Assembly (NCBI GenBank): GCA_014529385.2
Contig: CM043968.1
Coordinates: 30,829,513-30,893,512 of the forward strand
Direction of reading: 5' to 3'
Length of the DNA: 64,000 bases
Origin: Adiantum capillus-veneris
Taxonomy: Eukaryota > Streptophyta > Polypodiopsida > Polypodiales > Pteridaceae
A program made the position numbers and the translations under genes. Under the pieces are notes generated by a model, which saw only the letters and a list, made by a program, of their open reading frames with translations, was not told the DNA's origin and made no database searches. Below, in pieces: positions 44,160 to 56,923 of the stretch. Each line of letters starts with the position of its first letter. The first letter of the stretch is position 1.

Positions 44160-45420
44160 AATTCATGAATTCACACGTGTGGTAGTTAATGAACCACCAT
44201 GCCATGTCACAATTACACTACCCATTCCAATATCCATCTCATGATGCCTTGAGTATTCCCCTCGGAAATAGAGTCCGCATTCAAAGTTGTGCATCAACGT
44301 AATTATAGTGGCAGTTGGATTAGTTGTCATGATCCTCTCTTCATGATTACTGGGCACTGTTTCAATGTAATGTTGTAGTTTCAATCCATTCACTAGACTC
44401 AAAATCAAAGTGCCATCCAAATTTTGCAAAAAAATACATTGGCACCTGCACTTTCATGAACACGATAAAGGCCCAGCCACTGCAACTTAAGCTTTCCTTT
44501 ATGCTTCCCTTGTCGTGAATTAAACATTCACACCACGTCTCCTTGTTTGAAGATCTTAAACCGTAGTCCCTAGTCTACTTGTTTCTTCTTACCATTCTGA
44601 AATTCCAGCATCAACATCAAACAAGTATATCTATCCTCTTCTAGCTAGAGCAACTGGTCTATACGGTATACCACCAAGTCTTTCGGTAAAAGTTTCTCAA
44701 CATCTCATCCACATACTGGTTACTACATATTCCAATGGAGAAATGACCTCTATTCCAAATGCAAGTTTGAATGGTGTAAACCTTGCAACCACTTTATATG
44801 AGGTGAGATATGCCCACAGTGCCGCATGAAGTTTAAGATCCTAGTCATCACCTTCCACAATAGCCACTAACTTGGTTAACATCAGGATTCAACATAATGA
44901 CCTTATTCTGCTTTTAGCCAAACCATTTTCTTGCATATAATAAGGAGTACTCTTCTTATGCATGATTTGGAAAGTATGCAACAATTTCCATGTCACCTTT
45001 TTTAGGAAATGTGTACCCCAATCACTTACCAATTCCACTGGTGAACCAAATAGTGAAATTACATCCCGAGATAGACATTTGGCAACTGAAACCGCATTAT
45101 CTTCCTTCTATACCCACGATTCGACCCACTTTGTACAATAATCCATACAAGTCGAAATATATTTGCATTGCAATTGTTTCGCTACCGATATAATTGGACC
45201 CATAAAATCCAAATCCCATTTTTGAAATGGTTCAATTGTCAAGATCGGATCCTGTGGTAATTGATCCTTGTTAACCAACTACCCCATCTGTTGGCAGATA
45301 TGGCACTGAGCTGTAAACCTCATTGCATCCACATAAATTGTCGGCCACCACAGTCCTGTTTGAAAAACCTTCCTTGCGGTCAGTGGTCCATACAAATGTC
45401 CCCTAGCAAGTTGTGTGTGT
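44160..45420 (-). pseudogene. Decayed Ty3/gypsy integrase
   Basis: Read right to left, the translation shows the second half of an HHCC finger (QCHICQQMG), the core opening (FQKWDLDFMGPI, YISTCMDYCTKWVES), then ELVSDWGTHFLKKV with the second catalytic Asp, and STPYYMQENG. It ends with a C-terminal domain (KHKGKLKLQWLGLYRV, NLDGTLILSLVNGLKL). Several stops and frameshifts break it. Confidence 0.75.
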
Positions 45421-45454
45421 TTCCCTACAATCCTAATTGCTTACATAGGAGTCT

Positions 45455-46035
45455 TAGGTATGCATGCATGTTTGAATGTGCTACAACTTTGAGCAGGTCA
45501 GAAAACCAGATTATGTGTTGTAGGAGAGATATTTTTGAGTTGATCATAGTATGAATGTTGTGAAAGTATATTTCACACAATACTTGCTTTGGAGATAAAT
45601 AGTACCAAATTTGGTACTACTTTGTATAGAAGACATGTTGTGAGATTATATTCTATATCTAATACTATATATGTATGCATGTTTGAATGTGTTATAACTT
45701 TGAGCATGTTAGAAAACCAGATAATGTGCCGTAGAGGCACATTTTTTAGATGATCATGGTATACATGCTATGAAACTACATTCTACACTGTACCAAATTT
45801 GGTACTATTTAGTACAGTATACATGTTTAAATTGCTATGCAACCTTGAGCGGGTAAGAGGATCAAATTATGCGTTGTAGAAGGAACATTTTTGAGATACA
45901 TACAGTATGCATGCTATGAAATTATTGTACATAGTACCAATTTAGTACTAAATAGTACCAAATTTGGTACTATTTATTATAGTATGCATGTTGTGAAATT
46001 ATATTCTATATAATATCAAATTTGGTACTTTTTTT
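45455..46035. repeat. Diverged tandem repeat with the palindrome AGTACCAAATTTGGTACT
   Basis: Related units start near 45460, 45672 and 45817 (ATGCATGTTTGAATGTG and variants). The 16-18-bp palindrome occurs at 45601-45618, 45790-45805 and 45954-45971, with partial copies at 45933 and 46015. Confidence 0.8.
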
Positions 46036-46611
46036 TTTCAAAATATGGTACTTTGAGTCATCACTCTCCAAAGCATGTAAGGTATGTCTAATTGGTTTAA
46101 GTTGCCTTTTTACATTTCAAGTAATAATAATGGAATAATATTCTCTACTCACTAGGTTTTGGTATACAATAGAGGACCTAAATGAGGGATATGGGTTGAG
46201 TTAAGAGGGTGTGCTTTTGAAGTACATCAATGATAATGATCTGCCTACTACCGATCAGTGGCTATCAATGTTCTCACCAAAATAACTCAAAGATTTAAAC
46301 ACCTATTAAGAAGTTTGAGACTCTAGAGCCAATTTAGGAACCACCAATGTCTTGAAGATTTGTCCATACGGACAAATCTAAAACTATATTTAAAGAACCA
46401 AGCCTTCCACAAGGTAGTACTCGAAAAGATTCTTTGAACCATGCTCTCCAAATTTTGGCTAATATTTGACCATGTGGTCAGATCTTAAGCTCTTTTTGAA
46501 AATGGGAATTGGAAAAATTCCCAAATTTACTATTATGGTATTATTTACTTAAATCATGTGCAATCCACGTGGTTGATGATTGCAAACTCTTGTAACATAA
46601 AGTCTATCAAG

Positions 46612-46612
<1 letters not shown>

Positions 46613-46667
<55 letters not shown>
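46613..46667. repeat. (CT)n microsatellite
   Basis: About 27 CT units. Confidence 0.95.
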
Positions 46668-46669
<2 letters not shown>

Positions 46670-47279
46670 AGAAAAAAGAAAAGAAAATGATGTGGGGAGA
46701 TTCCAAGTAAGTTTTTATGTTGCTATGTGTTAAGCATGTGACATGCATTGACAAAGAGCCATAAGGTGGAATTGGCTTAGCTTGGTGAGAGTGTGCTCAT
46801 CATGTCTAGTACCAGAGTCAGAGGTTTGAAGAGAAACATTGAAACCTGGAGAAGGAAAAATACCCATCATGGTGATAAGACTCACATGAAATAGAGTGGC
46901 AACAACATATATGTACAGATAGCAAATGCATACCTTGGGCCAATAGTTGCTTACAATGCTGATTTGTAGGTGTTACTTGATAGAATACCTTGGAAGACTA
47001 CAATTTCTAGGATTAGGCTAACAAAATTAAGGGCTAAAATCCAACAGAAGAAGGAGACACTTATCAGGAACAAAGGCTCAAATGATGTGGTAAAGAGAAT
47101 CAACGATGATACTGTGGAATATGAAGCACAAATTCTTGAGCTGTGACAAGAAATCCCTATGTCTGGTGAAGAGAAAAGGGAAGTGAACACTGATTTGGGA
47201 GTAAATCAATGCATGGTGTGGCAACTTGGTGTCAATGAAAACATCCAAGCGCTTGAAGAAGAGGTTCAAAAGGAACACG

Positions 47280-47800
47280 TATTCAAATTAACGTTTTTTA
47301 TAGTTTTGGTAGGTTTTACAATTCTGGTTCTCTTGACAGTTTTGGTAGTTTCTATAGCTTTGTTTGTTTTGAAATCGTTGGTGGTTTTGAAGATTTAGTA
47401 ATGAAATATTTTGTAGTTTTGATAGAGTAAGTAGTTCTATAAGATCCTATAGTATTGGAAAAGGAGAATAATTCTACAATTTTGGTAGTTGGTGGTTTTG
47501 AAAGATCTTGTAGTTTTGATAGTTTGGCTAATACTGGCAATTTTGAATGTTTTAATAGTTGTTTGGTGGGTCTATCAGTTTTTGTGGATCTAATGTTTTA
47601 GTAGGCCTGGTACTTTTGAAATTTTGGTATTATTGGTAGTTCTAAGTTTTGTTGATTAAAACTCTAAATGGGGTACCTTTGGTTAAGTTTGGGTACTTTT
47701 TGGTAGTTTTAGTTAGTTTGAGTTTTTGGTGCATTAAGTACTGTCTGGTACTTTTGCCTAAATTCACTGTCTGGTACTTTTAGCTAAATTGAGGACTATT
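47280..47800. repeat. Degenerate TTTTGGTAGTTTTGG minisatellite
   Basis: Many imperfect copies of TTTTGGTAG-type words occur, followed by GGTACTTTT words related to the palindrome repeats on both sides. Hydrophobic frames through it are artefacts. Confidence 0.7.
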
Positions 47801-48024
47801 TGATACATTTATTACTTTTGGTGGTTTGAGACTTATAAAGCTCATTAGTACTTTCTCCACTTTATTTTTTCTTATTGGCAAGTATGGAACTGGAGGGCAG
47901 GCTGCGTGCATCAAGTGAATCATATCTGAAAGAGAGAGTCCCTGAGAACATACACTAGGATGAGCCACATATAGGTGGCAATATATACACAAAGGTTGTT
48001 GATGCCAAGGCTAATGATGATGGG

Positions 48025-48345
48025 ATGCCAATTGTTGATGAGGCCAAGGTTGGTGATGAGCATATCCTAACTTTCAATGATGCCAATGCTACTAATGAAA
48101 ATATTTCAATTGTTGATGAGGCCAATCCAAGCTATGAAGGCATGACAATTTTATGTGGGGCTAAGATTTCTAATGACAAGGCTACAACTAATGCTCCAAT
48201 GCCAACTTCCAAGGGGAATGGCACGGAGGATATGATGGAGGGGGAGGATGATGCAAAGCACTATCATACAACAAAGGCTAGCAAGAGGGGAGGAGATAAT
48301 TCCAAGAAGGTGGGAAGTCAAAAAGAAGAAAAAGGGGGAGAATGA
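48025..48345 (+). other. Small unrecognised frame with IVDEA-type repeats
   Basis: A 106-codon frame (ATG 48025) contains repeated words: VDEAKVGDE, FNDANATNE, IVDEANPSYE. It ends in a lysine/glutamate-rich tail (KKVGSQKEEKGGE). The repeats reflect a short imperfect DNA repeat (ATTGTTGATGAGGCCAA). No family or intact gene structure was recognised. It may be a chance frame in repeat DNA. Confidence 0.25.
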
Positions 48346-48850
48346 TGCAAAGCATTACCATATAGCAAACATGATCAAGAAGGGATAGGTAATGCCAAAA
48401 GAGGGGGCATGGGTGATGCGAAGAAGGGGAAAGAGGATGTGAAAGAGAGACCGACACAATGGGCTACCAAGGATGGGGGGTTGATGCAAAAGGGGAGACA
48501 AAGACTATGGAAACAAAAATTTAGAGGGAGGTAATGCTATTGTGGTCAATGAAGATGCATGCGGTTGCATCAACTCAACTAATCTATTGGAGATTTTTTG
48601 TATAAAAGGAAGAAAGCACCATGTAGGTCATGTTTAAAGCCATGTGCCTGTAAGACTTAGTTAGTAGGATAGTAGTTTGTGTTTTGGAGAATAATTTACA
48701 TGAATCAAAGGCATTCTCTTGTTCTTCTGTCATTTTCCATCTATCATTGCCAGTTTTTTCATGTCTTTCTTGTTGTTGATATTATAAGGTTCTTATGATG
48801 GAGTCTGATAATGTTGTATAAAACCAAATGTTAGCCTTTATAGTATGTGA

Positions 48851-49080
48851 TACCAAATTTGGTACTTTATACTACCAAATTGTTTCTGTAGTAGTACCAA
48901 TTTTGGTACTATCTAGAGTCATTTTGATAGTGGATTGTTTCTATCTTTATCTTTTTAGTGCCACTTCTTAGTTCCAATTTGATCTTGACTAGTTCTAGAT
49001 TGGTAATGTGTTGTATCATTTTGATATTTCCTAGTCCCAAATTTGGTACTGTGTTGTGTGAGTTTGGTACCAAATTTGGT
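48851..49080. repeat. Second cluster of TACCAAATTTGGTA palindromes
   Basis: Copies or near copies at 48851-48864, 48893-48910 (one mismatch), 49033-49050 (one mismatch) and 49064-49078. It is related to the cluster at 45.5-46.0 kb. Confidence 0.75.
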
Positions 49081-49469
49081 GTTGTTGTACATTATTTATG
49101 GTAATGTATATTCTTGTACTTAGCAATGGCTAGTTGTGGTTGTTGTAATAAACCTTTTGCTATAAATAATATCTTTATTTTCACTCATAGCAAATAATAT
49201 CTTTATTTTCACTCGTTTGAACTTTGGTTACCACTAGGAAGGCATCCTTGGTGGTTAGTAGAGCGATCAGCAACCACAAAGCTCTGTACAAAAATCTACC
49301 AATTGTAAGTCACTGGCTAGTAACTCTTAATGGCAATTGTGTGTCATTAAAGAGTTATTTCACCGTGCCAAAAGACCTACGAACCTCAAAAAAAGGGGGG
49401 GGGGGTTTCACTATATGTAAAACCTATATATCAGGTGTATTTTTATAAAACCCCTTAGTATTTGATCTT

Positions 49470-49860
49470 ATAAGCTAAAGTATTATGACTCAAAATTCCC
49501 CCTTGTACTTGATTGATAGTATCTTGTCGTGGTTGCTTTGGTTGGATATGTGACTCATACCCAACTGCTTATTGTTGTAAGAACCTCTTTTTCAATGTAG
49601 AGGATAGCATCTCCCTTCTAGTTGCTCACCATTTTATATAGCTAGAGGGGTACTCTTACAAGTTTGATCCCCCTAACATCAAATGAAAATTGTAATTAGA
49701 TTCCCTTTACTATATTGCTAATGGATATATGACTCGTACCCAACCGCTTATTTGATCTAAAGTATTATGACCCAGAATTCTCCCCTGTACTTGATGGATA
49801 GTATCTTGTTGTGGTTTCTTTGGTTGGGTATGTGACTCATACCCAACGCCCAACAGGCCA
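49470..49860. repeat. Dispersed direct repeat, ~100-bp unit twice
   Basis: The segment AAAGTATTATGACTCAAAAT...TACTTGATTGATAGTATC...TATGTGACTCATACCCAAC occurs near 49480-49565 and again, diverged, near 49755-49845. Confidence 0.75.
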
Positions 49861-49899
49861 GAGCAGCCACGAGTGTCTCTGAACTTAGCTTGTTTTTGG

Positions 49900-50505
49900 G
49901 ATGTATCAAATTTATTGAAGATATGTTTGTAACTAAGGCTCGTCAATTATATGAAACAACCCATAAAGGAGTAAAATTTATAGGGTCCCTTGAATGTGAA
50001 GAGGCCTTTTCAAATTTGAAAATAGCAATTAGTATGAAACTAGTGTTTTTCTAGCCAAAACTAGGGTGTTACTTTCCATGCACAAGTTGATGCCTTCTGG
50101 CATGGTGATGGGTGTTATTTTAGCTCAACCAAACAAGTGGAGCGATTTTCTAGTATATTTACTAGTCGGAGGTTCAGTTGGGTAAGCAAGGTTATTCAAC
50201 ACTGAAAGGGAGACATTGAGTATGTTTTTAATGCCACAAAGTCAGGACACTATTTGATTGTAAAGCTCTTTCACTTTTATGTAGATCATCAAGCTCTACT
50301 ATGTCTGATAATAAGGTCATTGTCTAGGGAAGCTTAATCAGGTGGATTATATTTCTCCAAGAATTTGACTTTAAGATTTTTCATAAGCTTGGAAATACAC
50401 AATGTGGTGCAAATTTTTTGTCCAAAAGCACTGAAGGCCTCTTAGCCACGTCATTGTGAGATGAACCAGTAGATGCTCAGCTATTCCAAAAAAGTGCTAA
50501 AGAGC
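49900..50505 (+). pseudogene. Decayed gypsy RNase H fragment
   Basis: The + strand translation shows KGVKFIGSLECEEAFSNLKI (RT connection) and HYLIVKLFHFYVDHQALLCL (RNase H), with stops between. It belongs to the same family as the - strand relic at 52.6-54.1 kb but is inverted relative to it. Confidence 0.65.
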
Positions 50506-50509
50506 TTGA

Positions 50510-51330
50510 AGTCATCAATGAAAACTGCCAAAAACTTATGCAAGATCTCACTAAATAGTTCCGTCATGCATCTTTAAAATGTGACTAGAGCGTTACATAA
50601 ACCAATAGGCATAACCAAATATATGAATGCTCCCCATTCAACAATGATAAGTGACATTTTAGCTCTATCTTTTGGTGCAATATTTAGCAGGTTTTATCCA
50701 TTGTATCCATCTAGATAGATGTACATATTGTGTCCAATTATCTCATCAAGCATCATTTCGATGAAGGGTAATGTAAATGAGCCTTTGATCATCTCGGCCT
50801 TTAGTTTTTGATAGTCAACACACACTTTGAGATTACCATTTTTCTTAGATACAATTACTATCTGAAATAGTCAGTCATTGCTTGCCACTTTAGTAAATAA
50901 ATCCCACCTTTAGAAGGTTGTCAATCTTTTGAACTTCTTAGCATAGTTGGGGTTCATTTTATACCTTTGCTATTTGATTAGTCTAGCATCAAGGTTAAGT
51001 GGTATTTTGTACAGACAAACCTTGGGGTCAACTACTTTCACGTGTGTGTGATCCCATACAAAAACAATTCAATATTTTTGAAAAAGCTATCTAAATTTTT
51101 ATTTCACTTCCTACTTTAGACGTTTATTGATCTTTAATCATCTTGGGATCTGGTTCCATGCCTAGGTTTCTCTCGTCTACCTCCTGATTGTTTGGTAGTA
51201 GCCACTTGGGTAGCCCCTCTCCTTTATGTTTGGCCAAAGGTTCAACTTTCTTCTTTGTTTGAATTCTAGATGCGTACTCATTGTCCGGTGTGTTAGAGCT
51301 AGTTGATTTACTAGCTCCTTTAGATGGCAT
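50510..51330 (-). pseudogene. Decayed gypsy RT fragment with upstream pol part
   Basis: The - strand shows SKKNGNLKVCVDYQKLKAEM and MYIYLDGYNG of RT. Upstream at 51330-51124 is a charged linker (QTKKKVEPLAKHKGEGLPKW). The same order and wording recur at 53.5-54.1 kb. Confidence 0.65.
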
Positions 51331-51969
51331 TTGAATACCTAGTTCTAGTGAATTGGTATTTTGATACTCTCTTCTGATGCTACCTCAGGTATTTGGTCCA
51401 CTTTTTTTTTTGAAGTTATACCATCCCAACTAGTTGTTCTCTCCTCTTGGCTCGATTCAATGAAACTTATCTAGTAATATTCTTGTTGTTCTTATGTCCT
51501 CTTACAATCTATCAGTATTGTGTTTAATCTATTTCTACAAGAGAAAATAAATTATTGCACCTAGCCCTCTACCAGCTTCTGGTGTTGTTTGTCTTGACCT
51601 AGATTCTACGATGTTGGCCCTATATGGTGAGTGTTTGGTATGAATAATCATGCACGACCCTTGCACTCCATAGCCAAGGTTTCCTAGTGGCATGTTGTAG
51701 GCACCTTGCACATCCATTACCAGAAAGCTAGTTTTGAATTTCTCATATCCAACTTTTATCTATAAATTGTCTACTAAAACACTATCTTGCACTACTCTCT
51801 GACATTCCATTCTAATTCTTAAAGTTCAAGGATTCATTTATGCTATCCTTAATTTCTATATGATATTATTTCCTATTATGTTAACTCGAGCACCTCCATT
51901 TTGAAGATGTGGCCTCATATACACCTTGTATACATGAATCAAGCAATCAATAGCCCATTGTTAGAGAGT

Positions 51970-52300
51970 GACATCAAAGGAATCTCCCATCATCATGAAG
52001 ACTAAGCTTCAAACATGTCTCCATTGGAGTAGAAATAGGCTTGTAGTCCTCAAGGCCGAATCTACATAACAATGTCTCAATGTAGTTTATCCAAAAAAAA
52101 AAATCAATACATGCATTATGAATAGATGGGTCACATTGACACCGTGCACAAAGGCCCATTTTGCAATTTGCATAACAAATACAAAATTGTATTTGAAGAA
52201 GAATCCACAATGGTGCAATTTCTTGTTTCTTGGAAGCCTCTTTTGTGTTACAATAATTGCAGCTCAACTACTTCTTGCCTTTATCACTAGACTTCTCAGA
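51970..52300 (-). pseudogene. Decayed copia RT/RNase H junction
   Basis: On the - strand YIETLLCRFGLEDYKPISTP followed by METCLKLS is the standard end of copia RT. No intact frame around it. Confidence 0.7.
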
Positions 52301-52609
52301 CTTATAACTATTTGAACAAGGAGCATATGTTGTAGGCTTGTTACTTAAAGGGGCATTAGAAGTGGTAGTATTAGCTTCTTGTTGAAATATGACCAATATT
52401 TTGGTACTTAGACTTCCATACTCCAAGAAATCATACACTTCGTGCCATTCAAGATCGAGCTCTTTAGCATTTGTTTGAATAGCTTAGCAGCTGTTAGTTC
52501 ATCTTGCAATGATGCGGTTGAGAGGCCTTCAATGATTTTGAACAAAAAGTTTGCACCTTAGTGTGTCTTGCCAGGCTTATGTTCAGAATCTTAAATTAAA
52601 ATTCTAGGA

Positions 52610-54110
52610 GAAAGATCATCCACATGACTAACCTTCCCTAGATGACGACCTCATTTATCAAATATATTAGAGCTTGATAATCTACATACAAGTGAAATAG
52701 CTTTGCCATCAAATATTGTCTTAAGTTTTTGGCATTGAAAACCATACTCAATGCCTCCCTTTTCATGGTTGAATAACCTTGCTCAGCCTTATTGAACCTC
52801 CGACTGGTAGAATATATTGGAAAATCAGTCAACCTTTCTAGTTTGGCTACAATAGCACCCAGTGCCATGCCAAAGGCATCAAATTGTACATGGAAACTAA
52901 CATCCGAGTTTGACTAGCGGAGCACTAGTTTTGTACTAATAGCTATTTTCACATTCTAAAAGGCCATTTCACATTCAACGGACCATATGAATTTTACTCC
53001 TTTATGGGTTAATCATAGGATTGAAGAGTCTTAGCTGCAAACATATGAATGAATCTCTGATAAAATTTGATACATCCCAAAAATGAGCTGACGTTTGTGG
53101 GTAGTCTGGCATGTTGGATGCTTCGGATCTTGTCTTCAACCATATAGACGCCATTTTTGGACACAACATCACCTAGTAGTTGTCACTTCCATACCATAAA
53201 CAATGATTTGAGGGCATTAAGATATATTCTTTCATCTTTGTATCTCTCAAATACCATTTTCAAAAATAGGAGATGCATCTCTTCATATGAATATATGATG
53301 AAGTAATCCATGAAAATTGCCAAGAACTTATGCAAGACCTTAATGGATATTTCCATCATGCATCTTTAGAATGTTACTAGAGCATTACATAAACCAACAA
53401 GCATAACAAGATACATGAATGCTTCCCATTTAGTGATCAAAGTTTTTTTAACCCTATCTTCTAATTGAATCTTCAGCTAGTTGTATCCATCCAAAAAGCT
53501 ATACATCTCATATCTAGCTATCTCATCAAGTATCATTTTGGTGAAGAATAATGTAAATGAGTCTTTAATCATCTTGGCCTTTAGTTTTTTATAGCCAATA
53601 CACATTCTAAGCGTACCATTTTTCTTAGGTACCACTAGTATTTGAAATAGCCAATCACTAATTGCCACTTCAGTAACAAATCCCCCCTTCAGAAGGTTGT
53701 TGACCTCTTCCTTGAACTTCTTTACATAGTTTGGGTTCATTTTATACCTTTGCAATCGGACTGATATAACATGAGTCTTAAGTGGTATTCTATGCTAACA
53801 AACCTTAGGGTCAACTCCTTTTAGATCTTTGTGCTCCTAAACAAAAAACATCTCGATATTTTTGAAAGAGATGTCTAAATTTTTCTTTCACTACCTGCTT
53901 CATGTTTGTTAATCTTAATCATCTTGGAATCTGATTCCATGCATAAGTTCCACTCCTCTACCTCTTGATTGCTTGGTAGTAGCTAGTTGGGTATCCCCTA
54001 TTCTTTCCCTATCGTGAAGCCTCAACTTCCTTCTTTGTTCGAGTTCCAGCTGCATACTCATTGTCTAGTGTGTTTGAGCCTGTTGATTCACTAGCTCCTT
54101 CAGATGGGCA
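52610..54110 (-). pseudogene. Decayed gypsy pol: linker, RT and RNase H
   Basis: In - strand order: charged linker at ~54110-53890, RT at 53755-53477 (LLKGGFVTEVAISDWLFQIL, VVPKKNGTLRMCIGYKKLKA, YSFLDGYN) and RNase H at 52868-52638 (FPIYSTSRRFNKAEQGYSTM, LYVDYQALIYL). Many stops and shifts. No LTRs recognised. Confidence 0.75.
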
Positions 54111-54229
54111 ATGCGCATTTGAATAGGTTTTTGTTGTTGCTCAAAGATAAGGTGGTAACAACAATGTAGCCACTTCTCATGGTTCTTAGAGGAGTAGCAA
54201 ATCACCTGTTCCTATTGCTTCTTCTAGTA

Positions 54230-55090
54230 GCACCTCGTATGGAAATTCTGGTGAAAAAGGCAAGAAGAAGATGCATTGCCATTATTGCAAAGCTAATGTC
54301 ACTTGATTAAGCAGTGACCTAAATTGAAGGCAAAAGAGGCCAAGAAGAAAGAGTCTAGTCCAATATAGGTGCAGCTATTGTAGAATCTTCTGTGAAAGGA
54401 GATTGTGATATTGATGTAGATGTGGAGAGGGAATTTGGTGCAAAGTGCACTTGTGATCCTTCTGCATGCATGTATGTCAATTGCTGCAGATTCACATGTG
54501 TGGTACTTGATAGTAGTGCTACAAAGCACATTACTCCACACCGTGACTTCTTTACCTATCTCGAGTCTGTCCCTCATGGGAATACATTCACTTGTGCCAA
54601 AGATGCCTCTTAAAGGCTCAAGGAAGTTGGAAAGATTGTGTCGACTGCTGCAAATTGCGTGTTCTTTCACACTTGTTGATGCACTTTATGTACGTGGGAT
54701 GATAAAAAACCTTTTTTATGTATTTGCACTTGCTAGGCTTGGTCTTGTTGTGAAATTCTTTGATGACAGTCATACAATTCATAATCTCAATTTTGGTTAT
54801 GGAATTGTTGGAAATTTGTGGATGACAGTTGTACAGTTCATGATCTCAGTTTTGGTGATGAAATTGTGGATCTCAGTGAACATGAAAATTTCTCCAAGAG
54901 CTATTGATTCTTGCTTAATTAGATGCATCTCATTTTGGGCAGGCCTCATGATTTCATTACTTGTTTTGAATGAAAAAATAAAGATGCCTTTCTTCATAGA
55001 TGGAGAAACTCAAAATGAGAACTTATATTATTACATCACTATCAAAGATAAGAAACCTGCGCTAAGTCAAGGGGAGGTGGCCAGCGGTAA
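54230..55090 (+). pseudogene. Decayed copia gag end and protease
   Basis: The + strand shows a CCHC knuckle start (MHCHYCKAN) broken by a frameshift, then a copia protease: VVLDSSATKHITPHRDFFTY and VPHGNTFTC, with serine where the active-site glycine is expected. The following text resembles the copia protease-integrase spacer (LVDALYVRGMIKNLFYV). Confidence 0.65.
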
Positions 55091-55763
55091 AGGCGAGGGG
55101 CTTTAAGCGCACTCGCTGTGTTCCAAATCATGCTACATGCGGATGGGTGTGTGTGTGTGGCCGCAATCCCGTAAAAGCAGCTATTGCTTTTCTTTAAAAG
55201 AAAAACTTGCAGGCGAAGTAAACCTTATAATATTGAAGGGAAAGATCATCTAAGTCAAAATCCAAGTGAAGTAATTGATGCAAAATAATTTTTGAAAAAT
55301 TTGAAACAAGTTATAACCTGCAGAAATTTAGAGATATTTAAAGGTCTAAAACATCCAGAATCAAACCCAAGTAAGATGAGACTTCACCAAACAACTAGAC
55401 ATGCTTTTGAAGAATACTACTCGAAAAACGAGTGCGAAAATATTTAGGGATCCGAGAGATGAAGTCTGGGTATGTCTGCAAAGCTTGAATAAATGGGGAA
55501 CAATCTGAAGTGTAACTAAACACCAAACACAAACACATAAAAACTTGTAAATCTTCAAGCATGAAAAAAGTATGCAGAAATTGAGAAGTCGTCTCTTTAG
55601 AGAAAGGCATTCTTTGAAGGGCTTAGTCTTCGAGATGGCCAAGACCACATTGTTCCACGATGCGTCTTGTTATGCATGCTCCATAACTCATTCACAAGAA
55701 GATATAGAAATTTTCTCATGTAGAAAAACGGAGTCTTTTTCAATGTTTTTCAGACGATACATA

Positions 55764-55897
55764 ACATCATGAGCTTCTGCTAGCGAAGTATGATTGGGGG
55801 CAGGGGACCCCCGGCCCCCCCACTAGGCCGGCGGTCCGCTACCCCCAATCGTACCTAGCTAGGTATGCCGTGCCTCCCTCACAGAAGCTCATGATGT
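55764..55897. repeat. GC-rich foldback element
   Basis: Outer arms 55764-55779 and 55882-55897 are perfect 16-bp inverted repeats (ACATCATGAGCTTCTG). Inner arms 55792-55800 and 55842-55850 pair GATTGGGGG with CCCCCAATC. The centre is very GC-rich (GGACCCCCGGCCCCCCC), in sharp contrast with the AT-rich surroundings. Confidence 0.85.
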
Positions 55898-56850
55898 TGA
55901 TGTAAGTCACAATGTGGGAATTATTGTAAGAATTTCTCCAAAACTTCTTGTGATTACAATGCCCAAAATCCAAAATTCATGGAGGCCCCTATAATTTTAC
56001 ATACATGTGTTAGATGTTTAGCATTATAATTAGCCCTTCTTGTTTGCTTTAGTTCTGAAAAAGGACTCCAAAATGTCACGCATGAAATACGACCCCCTAA
56101 AGAGGAAAAAAAAAACTGAACATATGCAATCAAGATGGACTATACAGTTTTGAGATGCACATGTAGTGGCCAAGTAGATAGTTTACACTATTGAAACTTA
56201 GCTTTAAGTTTTTGTTTAACCTAGTCTAGCAAATCAGAAACATCCAAGTTTTTTGCTTGAGCTAGCCAATGTTGGGTTATAGGAGTTTTGGGGCACCATG
56301 GGCGGGTTACACTACAAGAAGTGTAGGTGTGAAGGACATGGATGTGCAAAGATCTCAATTTTTATTTTTATTTTTATTTTTTTGGGGGGGGGGGGGGGGG
56401 GGGTAAGACTCGCAAGGCTCGAGAGAATGAATTCATTGAGCGGATTCTTGTGATTTGAGAAGGTAAATGTTACATTTGAGAAGATAATAATATCTGTATG
56501 AATTTCAAATTTATGACTATATTGTGAAAAATGAGACAAATCTATTTCATTTTCACTCAAATTTGAAAGGGTGCTTTCTAAATAAAGTGAACCTATCTTT
56601 TCCCATTTCCTATTGAAGAGTCAAGCTGAGAGTATGGGAAAGAGATCTAGAAAAGGAAGAGCTGAGAGAGTTAGAGCATGGAAACTTGTGAAAGTAGTGG
56701 AGGGATAAAGTTAGGTGACCTAAGTAGTAATATAAGGGGAATGCTTGTGTAACCAATGATGTGGAAAACCCTAAATGACTTGTACATATAGACCTATTCT
56801 CTTATAGAAATTGAATGCATTGTTTTAAGTCTAATCTTGAGATTACATTG

Positions 56851-56923
<73 letters not shown>

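Noticed and set aside
47159-47398. Hydrophobic, membrane-like frame
   Set aside because: The hydrophobic part comes from the degenerate TTTTGGTAG minisatellite. There is no gene context.
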